Part shown: positions 31,413-43,742 of the stretch, one piece after another
Layout of the letters: each line of letters begins with the position of its first letter
Position numbering within the stretch: position 1 is the first letter of the stretch
Assembly: GCA_014155875.1 (NCBI GenBank)
Contig: JACEFZ010011438.1
Coordinates: forward strand, 310,001-374,000
Source: Cepaea nemoralis
Lineage: Eukaryota > Mollusca > Gastropoda > Stylommatophora > Helicidae
Length of the DNA stretch: 64,000 nt
Direction of reading: 5' to 3'
Notes under the pieces: generated by a model
The model's database searches: none
Seen by the model: the letters and a program-made list of their open reading frames with translations, nothing else
Told to the model about the DNA's origin: nothing
Program-made: the position numbers and the translations under genes

Positions 31413-32468
31413 TAGGTTGGTAGAATCAAGCACTGGTTGTATCGCAGAAGTCACATACTCAGTTTGGTAGAATCAAGCATTGATTGCAATCGCAGAAGTG
31501 TCATACATAGTTTGGTAGAATCAAGCACTGATTGTACCGCAGAAGTCTCATACTTAGTTTGGTAGAATCAAGCACTGATTGTATTGTAGAAGTGTCATTT
31601 ATAGTTTGGTAGAATCAAGCACTGATTGTATCGCAGAAGTCTCATACTTAGTTTGGTAGAAGTAAGCACTGATTGTATTGTAGAAGTGTCATTTATAGTT
31701 TGGTAGAATCAAGCACTGATTATATCGCAGAAGTCTCATACTTAGTTTGGTAGAAGTAAGCACTTATTGTATCGCAGAAGTCTCAAACTTAGTTTGGTAG
31801 AATCAAGCACTCACTGTATCGCAGCGGTCTCATACTTAGTTTGGTAGAATCAAGCGCTGTTTATACCGCAGAAGTCTCATACTGTGGTAGAATCAAGCAC
31901 TGACTGTAAAGCAGAAGTCTCATACATAATTTGGTAGAATCAAGCACTGATTGTAAAGCAGAAGTGTCATTAATAATTTGGTAGAATCAAGCACTGATTG
32001 TATAGCAGAAGTGTCATTTATAGTTTGGTAGAATCAAGCACTGATTTTATCGCAGAAGTCACATACATTTTGGTAGAATGAAGAACTAATTGTATCGCAG
32101 AAGTATCATACTTAGTTTGGATGAATCAAGCACTGATTGTTTTGCAGAAGTATCAAACTTAGTTTGGTAGAATCAAGAACTGATTGTATCGCAGAAGTAT
32201 CATACTTAGTTTGGAAGAATCAAACACTGATTGTTTTGCAGAAGTATCAAACTTAGTTTGGTAGAATCAAGCACTAATTGTATCGCAGAAGTCACCAACT
32301 TAATTTCGTAGAACCAAGTGCTGATTGTATCACAGAAGTCTCATAATTAGTTTGGTAGAATCAAGCACTCTTTGTATCGCAGCTGTCTCATACTTAGTTT
32401 GGTAGAATCAAGCGCTGATTTTATCGCAGAAGTCTCATACTTAGTTTGGTAGAACAAGCATTAATTGT
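31413..32468. repeat. 47-bp satellite, about 22 copies
   Basis: Unit TTTGGTAGAATCAAGCACTG, ATTGTATCGCAGAAGTCTCA, TACTTAG. Copies differ by scattered substitutions and small indels, with a recurring variant ATTGTTTTGCAGAAGTATCA. It abuts the next satellite with no spacer. Confidence 0.95.
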
Positions 32469-32474
32469 ATCTGG

Positions 32475-35400
32475 CCAGTGTGTTCCAGAGACAAGTGCCT
32501 GATCAGTATGTCCAGTGCCTGGTCAGTATGTCCCACAGGCTAGTGCCTGGCGAGGATGTCCCACACACTAGTGCCTGAACAGGATGTCCCATAGACTAGT
32601 TCCTGGCGACCATGTCACAGAGACTAGTGCTTGGCCAGTATATCCCATAGACTAGTGCCTGACCAGTATGTCCCATAGACTAGTGCCTGACCAGTATATC
32701 CCATAGACTAGTGCCTGACCAGTATGTCCCACAGACTAGTGCCTGACCAGTATGTCCCATAGACTAGTGCCTGACCAGTATGTCCCACAGACTAGTGCCT
32801 GACCAGTATGTCCCATAGACTAGTGCCTGACCAGTATATCCCATAGACTAGTGCCTGACCAGTATGTCCCACAGACTAGTGCCTGACCAGGATGTCCCAC
32901 AGACTAGTGCCTGACCAGTATATCCCATAGACTAGTGCCTGACCAGTATATCCCATAGACTAGTGCCTGACCAGTATGTCCCATAGACTAGTGCCTGACC
33001 AGTATGTCCCACAGACTAGTGCCTGACCAGTATGTCCCACAGACTAGTGCCTGACCAGTATGTCCCACAGACTAGTGCCTGACCAGTATATCCCATAGAC
33101 TAGTGCCTGACCAGGATGTCCCACAGACTAGTGCCTGACCAGTATGTCCCATAGACTAGTGCCTGACCAGTATGTCCCACAGAGTAGTGCCTGGATAGGA
33201 TGTCCCACATAAAAGTTCCTGACCAGTATGTCCCATAGACTATAACTGGCCAGTATGTCCCATAGACTATCCCTGGCCAGTATGTCCCACAGATTAGTGC
33301 TGGCCAGTATGTCCCACAGATTAGTGCTGGCCAGTATGTCCCACAGATTAGTGCTGGCCAGTATGTCCCACAGATTAGTCCCTGGCCAGTATGTCCCACA
33401 GATTAGTGCTGGCCAGTATGTCCCACAGATTAGTCCCTGGCCAGTATGTCCCACAGATTAGTCCCTGGCCAGTATGTCCCACAGATTAGTCCCTGGCCAG
33501 TATGTCCCACAGATTAGTCCCTGGCCAGTATGTCCCACAGATTAGTCCCTGGCCAGTATGTCCCACAGATTAGTGCTGGCCAGTATGTCCCACAGATTAG
33601 TCCCTGGCCAGTATGTCCCACAGATTAGTGCTGGCCAGTATGTCCCACAGATTAGTGCTGGCCAGTATGTCCCACAGATTAGTGCTGGCCAGTATGTCCC
33701 ACAGATTAGTGCTGGCCAGTATGTCCCACAGATTAGTGCTGGCCAGTATGTCCCACAGATTAGTGCTGGCCAGTATGTCCCACAGATTAGTGCTGGCCAG
33801 TATGTCCCACAGATTAGTGCTGGCCAGTATGTCCCACAGATTAGTGCTGGCCAGTATGTCCCACAGATTAGTGCTGGCCAGTATGTCCCACAGATTAGTG
33901 CTGGCCAGTATGTCCCACAGATTAGTGCTGGCCAGTATGTCCCACAGATTAGTCCCTGGCCAGTATGTCCCACAGATTAGTGCTGGCCAGTATGTCCCAC
34001 AGACTAGTGCCTTTCCAGCATGTCCCACAGATTAGTCCCTGGCCAGTATGTCCCACAGATTAGTGCTGGCCAGTATGTCCCACAGATTAGTCCCTGGCCA
34101 GTATGTCCCACAGATTAGTCCCTGGCCAGTATGTCCCACAGATTAGTGCTGGCCAGTATGTCCCACAGATTAGTGCTGGCCAGTATGTCCCACAGATTAG
34201 TCCCTGACCAGTATGTCCCACAGATTAGTGCTGGCCAGTATGTCCCACAGATTAGTGCTGGCCAGTATGTCCCACAGATTAGTGCTGGCCAGTATGTCCC
34301 ACAGATTAGTGCTGGCCAGTATGTCCCACAGATTAGTCCCTGGCCAGTATGTCCCACAGATTAGTCCCTGGCCAGTATGTCCCACAGACTAGTGCCTGAC
34401 CAGTATATCCCATAGACTAGTGCCTGACCAGTATGTCCCACAGACTAGTGCCTGATCAGGATGTCCCACAGACTAGTGCCTGACCAGTATATCCCATAGA
34501 CTAGTGCCTGACCAGTATATCCCATAGACTAGTGCCTGACCAGTATGTCCCATAGACTAGTGCCTGACCAGTATGTCCCACAGACTAGTGCCTGACCAGT
34601 ATGTCCCACAGACTAGTGCCTGACCAGTATGTCCCACAGACTAGTGCCTGACCAGTATATCCCATAGACTAGTGCCTGACCAGGATGTCCCACAGACTAG
34701 TGCCTGACCAGTATGTCCCATAGACTAGTGCCTGACCAGTATGTCCCACAGAGTAGTGCCTGGATAGGATGTCCCACATAAAAGTTCCTGACCAGTATGT
34801 CACATAGACTATAACTGGCCAGTATGTCCCACAGATTAGTGCTTGCCCAGTATGTCCACAGACTAGTGCTTGCCCAGTATGTCCCACAGACTAGTGTCTG
34901 CCCAGTATGTCCCACAGACTAGTGCTTGCCCAGTATGTCCCACAGACTAGTGCTTGCCCAGTATGTCCCACAGACTAGTGCTGCCCAGTATGTCCCACAG
35001 ACTAGTGCTTGCCCAGTATGTCCCACAGACTAGTGTCTGCCTAGTATGTCCCACAGACTAGTGTCTGCCAGTATGTCCCACAGACTAGTGTCTGCCCAGT
35101 ATGTCCCACAGACTAGTGTCTGCCCAGTATGTCCCACAGACTAGTGTCTAGCCCAGTATGTCCCACAGACTAGTGCTTGCCCAGTATGTCCCACAGACTA
35201 GTGCTTGCCCAGTATGTCCCACAGACTAGTGGTCTGCCCAGTATGTCCCACAGACTAGTGCTTGCCCAGTATGTCCCACAGACTAGTGCTTGCCCAGTAT
35301 GTCCCACAGACTAGTGCTTGCCCAGTATGTCCCACAGATTAGTGCTGCCCAGTATGTCCCACAGACTAGTGTCTGCCCAGTATGTCCCACAGATTAGTGC

Positions 35401-38400
35401 TGGCCAGTATGTCCCACAGATTAGTGCTGGCCAGTATTTCCCACAGATTAGTGCTGCCAGTATGTCCCACAGATTAGTGCTGGCCAGTATGTCCCACAGA
35501 TTAGTGCTGGCCAGTATGTCCACAGATTAGTCCCTGCCAGTATGTCCCACAGATTAGTGCTGGCCAGTATGTCCCACAGACTAGTGCCTTTCCAGCATGT
35601 CCCACAGATTAGTCCTGGCCAGTATGTCCACAGATTAGTGCTGGCCAGTATGTCCCACAGATTAGTCCCTGGCCAGTATGTCCCACAGATTAGTCCCTGG
35701 CCAGTATGTCCCACAGATTAGTGCTGGCCAGTATGTCCCACAGATTAGTGCTGGCCAGTATGTCCCACAGATTAGTCCCTGACCAGTATGTCCCACAGAT
35801 TAGTGCTGGCCAGTATGTCCCACAGATTAGTGCTGGCCAGTATGTCCCACAGATTAGTGCTGGCCAGTATGTCCCACAGATTAGTGCTGGCCAGTATGTC
35901 CCACAGATTAGTCCCTGGCCAGTATGTCCCACAGATTAGTCCCTGGCCAGTATGTCCCACAGATTAGTGCTGGCCAGTATGTCCCACAGATTAGTGCTGG
36001 CCAGTATGTCCCACAGATTAGTGCCTTTCCAGCATGTCCCACAGATTAGTGCTGGCCAGTATGTCCCACAGATTAGTGCTGGCCAGTATGTCCCACAGAT
36101 TAGTGCTGGCCAGTATGTCCCACAGATTAGTGCTGGCCAGTATGTCCCACAGATTAGTCCCTGACCAGTATGTCCCACAGATTAGTGCTGGCCAGTATGT
36201 CCCACAGATTAGTGCTGGCCAGTATGTCCCACAGATTAGTGCTGGCCAGTATGTCCCACAGATTAGTGCTGGCCAGTATGTCCCACAGATTAGTGCTGGC
36301 CAGTATGTCCCACAGATTAGTGCTTGCCAGTATGTCCCACAGATTAGTGCTGGCCAGTATGTCCCACAGATTAGTGCTGGCCAGTATGTCCCACAGATTA
36401 GTCCCTGGCCAGTATGTCCCACAGATTAGTGCTGGCCAGTATGTCCCACAGACTAGTGCCTTTCCAGCATGTCCCACAGATTAGTCCCTGGCCAGTATGT
36501 CCCACAGATTAGTGCTGGCCAGTATGTCCCACAGATTAGTCCTGGCCAGTATGTCCCACAGATTAGTCCCTGGCCAGTATGTCCCACAGATTAGTGCTGG
36601 CCAGTATGTCCCACAGATTAGTGCTGGCCAGTATGTCCCACAGATTAGTGCCCTGACCAGTATGTCCCACAGATTAGTGCTGGCCAGTATGTCCCACAGA
36701 TTAGTGCTGGCCAGTATGTCCCACAGATTAGTGCTGGCCAGTATGTCCCACAGATTAGTGCTGGCCAGTATGTCCCACAGATTAGTCCCTGGCCAGTATG
36801 TCCCACAGATTAGTCCCTGGCCAGTATGTCCCACAGATTAGTGCTGGCCAGTATGTCCCACAGATTAGTGCTGGCCAGTATGTCCACAGATTAGTGCTGG
36901 CCAGTATGTCCCACAGATTAGTGCTGGCCAGTATGTCCCACAGATTAGTGCTGGCCAGTATGTCCCACAGATTAGTCCCTGGCCAGTATGTCCCACAGAT
37001 TAGTGCTGGCCAGTATGTCCCACAGACTAGTGCCTTTCCAGCATGTCCCACAGATTAGTCCCTGGCCAGTATGTCCCACAGATTAGTGCTGGCCAGTATG
37101 TCCCACAGATTAGTCCCTGGCCAGTATGTCCCACAGATTAGTCCCTGGCCAGTATGTCCCACAGATTAGTGCTGGCCAGTATGTCCCACAGATTAGTGCT
37201 GGCCAGTATGTCCCACAGATTAGTCCCTGACCAGTATGTCCCACAGATTAGTGCTGGCCAGTATGTTCCCACAGAATTAGTGCTGGCCAGTATGTCCCAC
37301 AGATTAGTGCTGGCCAGTATGTCCCACAGATTAGTGCTGGCCAGTATGTCCCACAGATTAGTCCCTGGCCAGTATGTCCCACAGATTAGTCCCTGGCCAG
37401 TATGTCCCACAGATTAGTGCTGGCCAGTATGTCCCACAGATTAGTGCTGGCCAGTATGTCCCAACAGATTAGTGCCTTTCCCAGCATGTCCCACAGATTA
37501 GTGCTGGCCAGTATGTCCCACAGATTAGTGCTGGCCAGTATGTCCCACAGATTAGTGCTGGCCAGTATGTCCCACAGATTAGTGCTGGCCAGTATGTCCC
37601 ACAGATTAGTGCTGGCCAGTATATCCCACAGATTAGTGCTGGCCAGTATGTCCCACAGATTAGTGCTGGCCAGTATGTCCCACAGATTAGTCCCTGGCCA
37701 GTATGTCCCACAGATTAGTGCTGGCCAGTATGTCCCACATATTAGTCCCTGGCCAGTATGTCCCACAGATTAGTGCTGGCCAGTATGTCCCACAGATTAG
37801 TCCCTGGCCAGTATGTCCCACAGATTAGTGCTGGCCAGTATGTCCCACAGACTAGTGCCTTTCCAGCATGTCCCACAGATTAGTCCCTGGCCAGTATGTC
37901 CCACAGATTAGTGCTGGCCAGTATGTCCCACAGATTAGTCCCTGGCCAGTATGTCCCACAGATTAGTCCCTGGCCAGTATGTCCCACAGATTAGTCCCTG
38001 GCCAGTATGTCCCACAGATTAGTGCTGGCCTGTATGTCCCACAGATTAGTGCTGGCCAGTATGTCCCACATATTAGTGCTGGCCAGTATGTCCCACAGAC
38101 TAGTGCCTTTCCAGCATGTCCCACAGATTAGTCCCTGGCCAGTATGTCCCACAGATTAGTCCCTGGCCAGTATGTCCCACAGATTAGTGCTGGCCAGTAT
38201 GTCCCACAGATTAGTCCCTGGCCAGTATGTCCCACAGATTAGTCCCTGGCCAGTATGTCCCACAGACTAGTTTCATTCCAGGTTGTCCCACAGGACAGCG
38301 CCTGACCATATTGTAACACAGACTAGTTTCTGCCCAGGTTGTCCCACAATCTAGTGCCTGACCAGTATGTCACGCAGACTAGTTTCTGCCCAGGTTGTCC

Positions 38401-38645
38401 TACAGACTTGTGCTTGGCCAGTTTGGCCCACAGACTAGAGCGTGGCCAGTATGTCCCACAGACTAGTGCCTGGCAAGTATGTTCCATAGACTAGGTTCTG
38501 TGCAGGTTGTCCCACAGACTAGTTTCTGTCCAGGATGTCCCACCGACTAGTTTGTGCCCCGGTTGCCCCACAGAGTAGTTTCTGTCCAGGATGTCCCACC
38601 GACTAGTGTGTGCCCCGGTTGTCCCACATAGTAGTTTCTGTCCAG
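32475..38645. repeat. 27/28-bp satellite, ~6.1 kb, roughly 220 copies
   Basis: Core CCAGTATGTCCCACAGA, followed by CTAGTGCCTGA (28 bp), TTAGTGCTGG (27 bp) or TTAGTCCCTGG (28 bp). The left flank and right end (38270-38645) are diverged and the centre is homogeneous. Marker variants (CTTTCCAGCA at about 34011, 35588, 36025, 36460, 37034, 37858) and CTGGATAGGA at 33191 and 34760 reveal higher-order repeats. A 27-bp unit is divisible by three and has no stop in some frames, so long Met-Ser-His-Arg or Met-Gly-His-Thr frames appear on both strands. These are artefacts. Confidence 0.97.
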
Positions 38646-38649
38646 GATG

Positions 38650-39044
38650 TCCCACGTCAACGTAAAGAGACGTAGTGATCAGTCTAATACTCACCATGAT
38701 ACAACACTACCCTTTACACCGCTGCCAGCACATTTCCAAATAGTACTGTCCCAGTCCTCTAACATACTCTCACGCTTGCTTGCCGGTCCAGAAATCCGCT
38801 GTTCAAATCTCCTGCTATATGGACGTTCCTGTTACTCGTAATTGCCCCGGGAACACAGTCTCGAAAGGCTACCAGGAATATCCTGGGAAATAAAGGCGGC
38901 CCATGTGATGTTAACTAAACACATCAAGTGTCGAATAGTCCTAATTATATTGGGCGTAACGTTTCAAGGCTTGTAGAAGAGTCCCTTTCATTGTTAACTA
39001 TCATCCTGACTAGCTCCCTGCTTTCTGCAGCACTGGAAGAGCGG
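38650..39044. other. No feature recognised
   Basis: Unique-looking sequence between the satellite and the CAGA array. No supported gene. Confidence 0.4.
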
Positions 39045-39045
39045 G

Positions 39046-39637
<592 letters not shown>

Positions 39638-39734
39638 TCGGGAACGGGAACGAGAACTTACATGACTACTTATATGAATTTAATGAGATGCTCCCCACCA
39701 GGAACTGGGCGAAGCTGGGCCGGGTCAGCTAGTG
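39638..39734 (-). mobile_element. Element X head unit (minus strand)
   Basis: Complement of the units at 2049-2560: GGGAACGGGAACGAGAACTT, TACTTATATGAATTTAATGA, GATGCTCCCCACCAGGAACT, GGGCCGGGTCAGCTAGT. The far end of the element is not seen beyond the CAGA array. Confidence 0.8.
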
Positions 39735-39789
39735 TGAAATAAAAATAGACACTCTATATCCCGGTTATAACCCAGAAGAGTAAAAAAAT

Positions 39790-40000
39790 GTTGCGTGTCC
39801 TTTACAGAACGTGGCTGTCAATCCCAAACCGAGGTTGATTTGCAGGCAAAATTTACGCTTAGTAGTTCGCCATTGCTTTCAGACAGGGAAGTCAACGGTT
39901 AAGTGCAACTGACTTGTGGTAGGTACGATCACCTACCCCCACCATCAGCACATCGTAAGTTCAAGTGCATGCGCTTAAACCTCTCGGCCACGCAGGCTGC
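39790..40000 (-). repeat. tRNA-derived SINE (family S, variant head)
   Basis: GTTGCGTGTCCTTTACAGAACG, CTTAGTAGTTCGCCATTGCT and a head containing GTTAAGTGCAACTGACTTGTG, CTACCCCCACCATCAGC and CTCGGCCACGCAGGCTGCC. The same variant head occurs at 51707-51925. Confidence 0.75.
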
Positions 40001-40004
40001 CAAA

Positions 40005-40200
40005 TAATTTTGCATGTCTTTTGCAGGACGTTGCGATAAACCCCAGGTTGCATTTCTAGGTAATTTTCCGTTTAGTAATGTCTTTCTGAACGAGAATCAT
40101 CGTTTAAATCCAACTTAATGCCAGTGTAATGACTGAACCCTGACCACATCGCACAGGAAGTTTAACATCGAGCGCTCTTATCCTTTCAGCCACTCAGAAA
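40005..40200 (-). repeat. tRNA-derived SINE (family S), second copy in tandem
   Basis: TTTTGCATGTCTTTTGCAGG, ACGTTGCGATAAACCCCAGG, TTTAGTAATGTCTTTCTGAACG and CAGCCACTCAG at the head. Confidence 0.65.
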
Positions 40201-40204
40201 TGTA

Positions 40205-40535
40205 TTATTGATTAAATACAATACAAAGAGGGAGGGGGAAGGGCGAACAATACAACGTAAATCGGTAATGATCTTATCGCCATGTCATCCCAACAAAAGT
40301 GGCTTTATTTAACAATACATGCAGACGGGCGCAGTATAATACAATCCGGTAATGAATGGTATTCTAAATCACTCATTCAAACACAGTCGTTCCATCAAAG
40401 TTGCCTATCGATATTTCGTCAGCCAATCGGACCATGTGTAATCGATATGTTTTTTTCTTTTTTAATTCCCGAATTTCACGGTGTCGGCTTCCGTAAAATT
40501 CCTAGAAAAATGACTGCACGGGCAAACATAGAGTT
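40205..40535. other. No gene recognised
   Basis: An 89-codon plus-strand frame (40282-40551) has no recognisable domain, signal or composition and runs into a minisatellite. I do not call it. Confidence 0.4.
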
Positions 40536-40539
40536 TTCA

Positions 40540-41345
40540 TCTACCAATTAAGAGGTATTTACTGTATGGACAAAACCATATTTCACTTAACAATTAACAT
40601 ACGTTGATTGCATGGACAACAACATGGTTTCAACTGCCAATTAAGAGATATTAACTGCATAGACAAAACCAAACTTCAACTAACAATTACCAGACATGAA
40701 TTGCATGGAAAAGAATAGTGTTCAACTGCCATTTAGGAGATATTTACTAAATGGACAAAACCATATTTAAATTAACAATTAACAGACATGAACTGCAAAA
40801 AAAAAAAGAATAGAGTTTTCAAGTACCAATTAAGATATATTTACTGCATGGACAAAACTATATTTCAGTTAACAATTAACAGACATGAAATGCATAGACA
40901 AGCATATAGATTTTAACTATCAATTAAGAGATATTTATAACATGGACAAAACCATGTTTCAACTAATAATTAACAGACATGTATTGCTTGAACAACAACA
41001 TGGTTTATATTGATAATAACACACAATGATTGTTTTGTGCACTAGTATGGTTTGAACTATCAATTAAGTGGTACTTAGCGAATGGACAATAACATGATTT
41101 CAGCTCATAATTAACATGTATTGATTGTTTGGGGAACAATTAAATGATATAAGGACACCATTATGGTTTCAACTAACAATTAACACGAATTGACTGCATG
41201 GACAACAATGCAGTTTCGTCATAAAAAGTACCGTATATAGATTCCATAGACACCAATATGGTTTCAATTAATAATTAACGCTTTCTGATTGCATTGACAA
41301 GAACATGGATTACTAACAATTAACACGAATTGACTGCATGGACAG
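40540..41345. repeat. ~93-bp minisatellite made of two related half units
   Basis: CCAATTAAGAGATATTTACT, GCATGGACAAAACCATATTT, CAACTAACAATTAACAGACA and TGAATTGCATGGACAACAAC repeat about nine times with increasing divergence to the right. The ATGGACAA-CAATTAA pattern recurs each ~46 bp. Confidence 0.85.
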
Positions 41346-41502
41346 CACAATGTCACAAGCTACTGTAACGTTTATTACGTGTTTGAGTTCTCAGGACACT
41401 ATCCAGTTTTAGGCTGAGATTACATAATTACTTTGTTTTAACGACATTAAAAATAATTTACCCCTTTAGTGAAATTAAACAAAGACATTATAAACAATAT
41501 AT

Positions 41503-41598
41503 TGTACAATTTATTCTCTTGCATATTTCGCTGCATCTTATCAGGTGCGTATTGCAGAGTGACGTATCATATGAAGAGAATAAATGAATTGTACTTTT
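41503..41598. repeat. Imperfect inverted repeat
   Basis: TGTACAATTTATTCTCTT at 41503 pairs with AAGAGAATAAATGAATTGTAC near 41575 across a ~53-bp loop containing TCTTATCAGGTGCG. Possible foldback or retroelement border. Confidence 0.5.
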
Positions 41599-41649
41599 TT
41601 AAAACGATATTCTAAGAACTGTTCTGTAACATGTAAGCCCAATTTTCTT

Positions 41650-42290
41650 CTTTAGTTGTTGCGAAATGGTCCTTGGTTTATATTCGCCTGCAAACGCCTG
41701 CTTTTCAATAAGGCCAAACTATTCCACAAAATCCTACATTGGAATGCCATTTGGCCATTGTTTAAATATAATGCTAGACACAGTAAACGATTAAATATAT
41801 TACACATTCCGATGCCTAGGATTGACTTATACAAAACAAGCTTAACGTACTCTGCAGCTCAGCTGTGGAACAATCTTCCACAAGAAATCAAAGACATCAC
41901 CAATCCCTATACCTATAATTGCAAGTTATTCTAACACTATCTCAGTACGGATTACCTTCACCCTTAATAATAGAAATAATAATAATAACAAAACCCTAGT
42001 ATAACAGCCAGTCCCCTTTCGGTAGACCAGTATATTCCACACAAATAATAACAAGTGCCACACCATTATCTAATATTACTGAGTCGTGTAGAATTGATTT
42101 TCGCATTTTGCACATGCCTTTATAATGCATATCTTTTATATTATTTGCTGTTCGCTGTTAGCCTTGAATGATGTGTGAATGAAATAATGTATGAAAGAGA
42201 GTGATAGAAGGGCAGAATGTTAGAGGGCCTGCGTGCCCAATTTTTAACCCTTTGAAAATAAAGTTCGTTCGTTCGTTCGTTCGTTCGTAT
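41650..42290 (+). mobile_element. CR1/L2-like LINE 3' end with C-terminal coding remnant
   Basis: 41656-41934 encodes about 92 residues including LYKTSLTYSAAQLWNNLPQE, the tail motif (SGAKLWNSLP-like) found at the C-terminus of many CR1/L2/jockey-type LINE proteins. A 3' untranslated region follows to AATAAAGTTCG and (TTCG)5. The 3' part is the intact version of the sequence split at 1866-2042 and 4941-5025. 5'-truncated. Confidence 0.75.
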
Positions 42291-42482
42291 GTTACAACAA
42301 GAAAGCTGTATGATCCCAAACATCGATCTTAGTTTCTTACAACCCTATAGGATGCCAAGGATATACACGGACATATATTACAATATGGCCAGAATAGCGC
42401 TTTGAAGAATGTCTAACGAAGGCTCAAAACAGATATGTGTGGGATGCGTTACCGGGAAGCTCCACTCAGGAAACGGCACCAC

Positions 42483-42541
42483 ATGATGATGATGACGATG
42501 ATGATGATTACGATGATGATGATGATGATGATGATGATGAC

Positions 42542-42592
<51 letters not shown>
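42483..42592. repeat. (GATGAT)n microsatellite
   Basis: About 36 GAT triplets with a few GAC substitutions. Poly-Asp, poly-Met and poly-His frames are artefacts. Confidence 0.97.
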
Positions 42593-42737
42593 CTGTGCAG
42601 GACTGGTTTACCAACCTGCTATGAAAACATTGCAATGATTACACTCACGTCCCTTAACAATTTATACCAATATGAAATACCCCGAGGCCAGCAATCGAAG
42701 CATGGAGAGAATGCATCCATTAATATTGAAGGCTTTC

Positions 42738-42812
42738 TATGACATGGTATAGTGGTTTGCACGCTTGCCTTCCACGATGGAGGTCCAGCTTCAATCCCCA
42801 GTTGAGGTAGGA
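42738..42812 (+). tRNA. tRNA-Gly-like pseudogene or SINE head
   Basis: TGGTATAGTGGTTTGCACG looks like a tRNA D arm and box A, GCCTTCCACGATGG like an anticodon stem-loop with TCC, and AGCTTCAATCCCCAG like a T arm/box B. Acceptor pairing is poor, so it is unlikely to be functional. Confidence 0.4.
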
Positions 42813-42844
42813 ATATGTGTCATATCAGAACATTTCTGTGTTCG

Positions 42845-43368
42845 ACCCAGTCTCATGCAGCTGGGTATCTGGGATCCACCCAACCTCATATAGCTGGGTA
42901 TATGGGGTCCACCCAGCCTCATACAACTGGGTATCTGGGGTCGATTCGACCTAATAATGCTGGGTATCTGGGGTCGGCCAAGTCTCATAAAACCGGGTGT
43001 CTAAGGTCGAATCCGGTCTAATATTACGGGGTATCTGGGTTGATCCAGTATCATAAACCTGGGTATCTGGTGTCTGTCCAGCCTCATAAATCTGGATATC
43101 TTTGATCCACCCAACCTCATAAAGCTGGATACCTGGGGTCGACCCGACCTCATAAAACTGGATATCTGGGGTCGACCCAGCCTCATACAGCTGGTTATCT
43201 GGGGTCCACACAGCCTCATAAAACTAGATATCTATGGTCCACCCAACCTAATAAAACTGGATACCTGGGGTCGACCCGGCCTCATAAAAATAGATATCTG
43301 GGATCGATTAAGCTTAAATAAACTGGGTATCTGGGGACTACATGGCCTAATAAGACTGGGTATCAGAC
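42845..43368. repeat. 33-bp minisatellite, ~16 copies
   Basis: Unit CTGGGTATCTGGGGTCGACC plus CAGCCTCATAAAA. Since 33 is divisible by three, repetitive frames arise on both strands; they are not called. Confidence 0.92.
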
Positions 43369-43369
43369 A

Positions 43370-43615
43370 CTTTTCAGAATGGTTCCTAGGAGAGGAAGCG
43401 GAAATTAGCCAGCAGGAAGACAGACCTAGGACATTGCTGACGCCTTAGGCATGAGGAAGCGATGGGGCGGGAGAAATGGTGACGGGTCGAGAAACTTGTC
43501 GAAGGGCCGGGACTGAGAGCGACGTTCTGCAAATGACAGTCTCCATAATCATTTTCAAACCTGATTTAGTCTGTAAGCAACAGGTGTGTTACTATTCTCC
43601 GCCACCGTAACAATG
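43370..43615. other. No feature recognised
   Basis: Purine-rich spacer after the 33-bp array. Confidence 0.4.
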
Positions 43616-43616
43616 A

Positions 43617-43740
43617 TCTCATCTCAAGTTCCTCTTGTACCTTGCGGTGTCGAGGTGAAGTATAAACAGCGGGAGAGTGCCCGCGTATGGGCTTCATGTA
43701 TCGCTATATTACCATGGACTCTGTTATTCCCTGCGTCCAT
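43617..43740 (+). repeat. Short interspersed unit U124, copy 2
   Basis: Matches the complement of 706-829: AGTTCCTCTTGTACCTTGCG, GTGTCGAGGT, GGGCTTCATGTATCG and CTGTTATTCCCTGCGTCCAT. It abuts the 3' broken end of a minus-strand LINE. Confidence 0.7.
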
Positions 43741-43742
43741 CG

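Noticed and set aside
33100..37773. Many repetitive open frames (MGHTGQ..., MSHRLV...) on both strands
   Set aside because: They are readings of the 27/28-bp satellite, present on both strands at once and ending wherever a 28-bp unit shifts the frame.
32475..38645. CRISPR-like array
   Set aside because: Units repeat head to tail with no unique spacers, and the window is eukaryotic. The same holds for the 28-bp array at 29108.
40282..40551. 89-codon plus-strand frame
   Set aside because: No motif, no conservation evidence, and it runs into a minisatellite.
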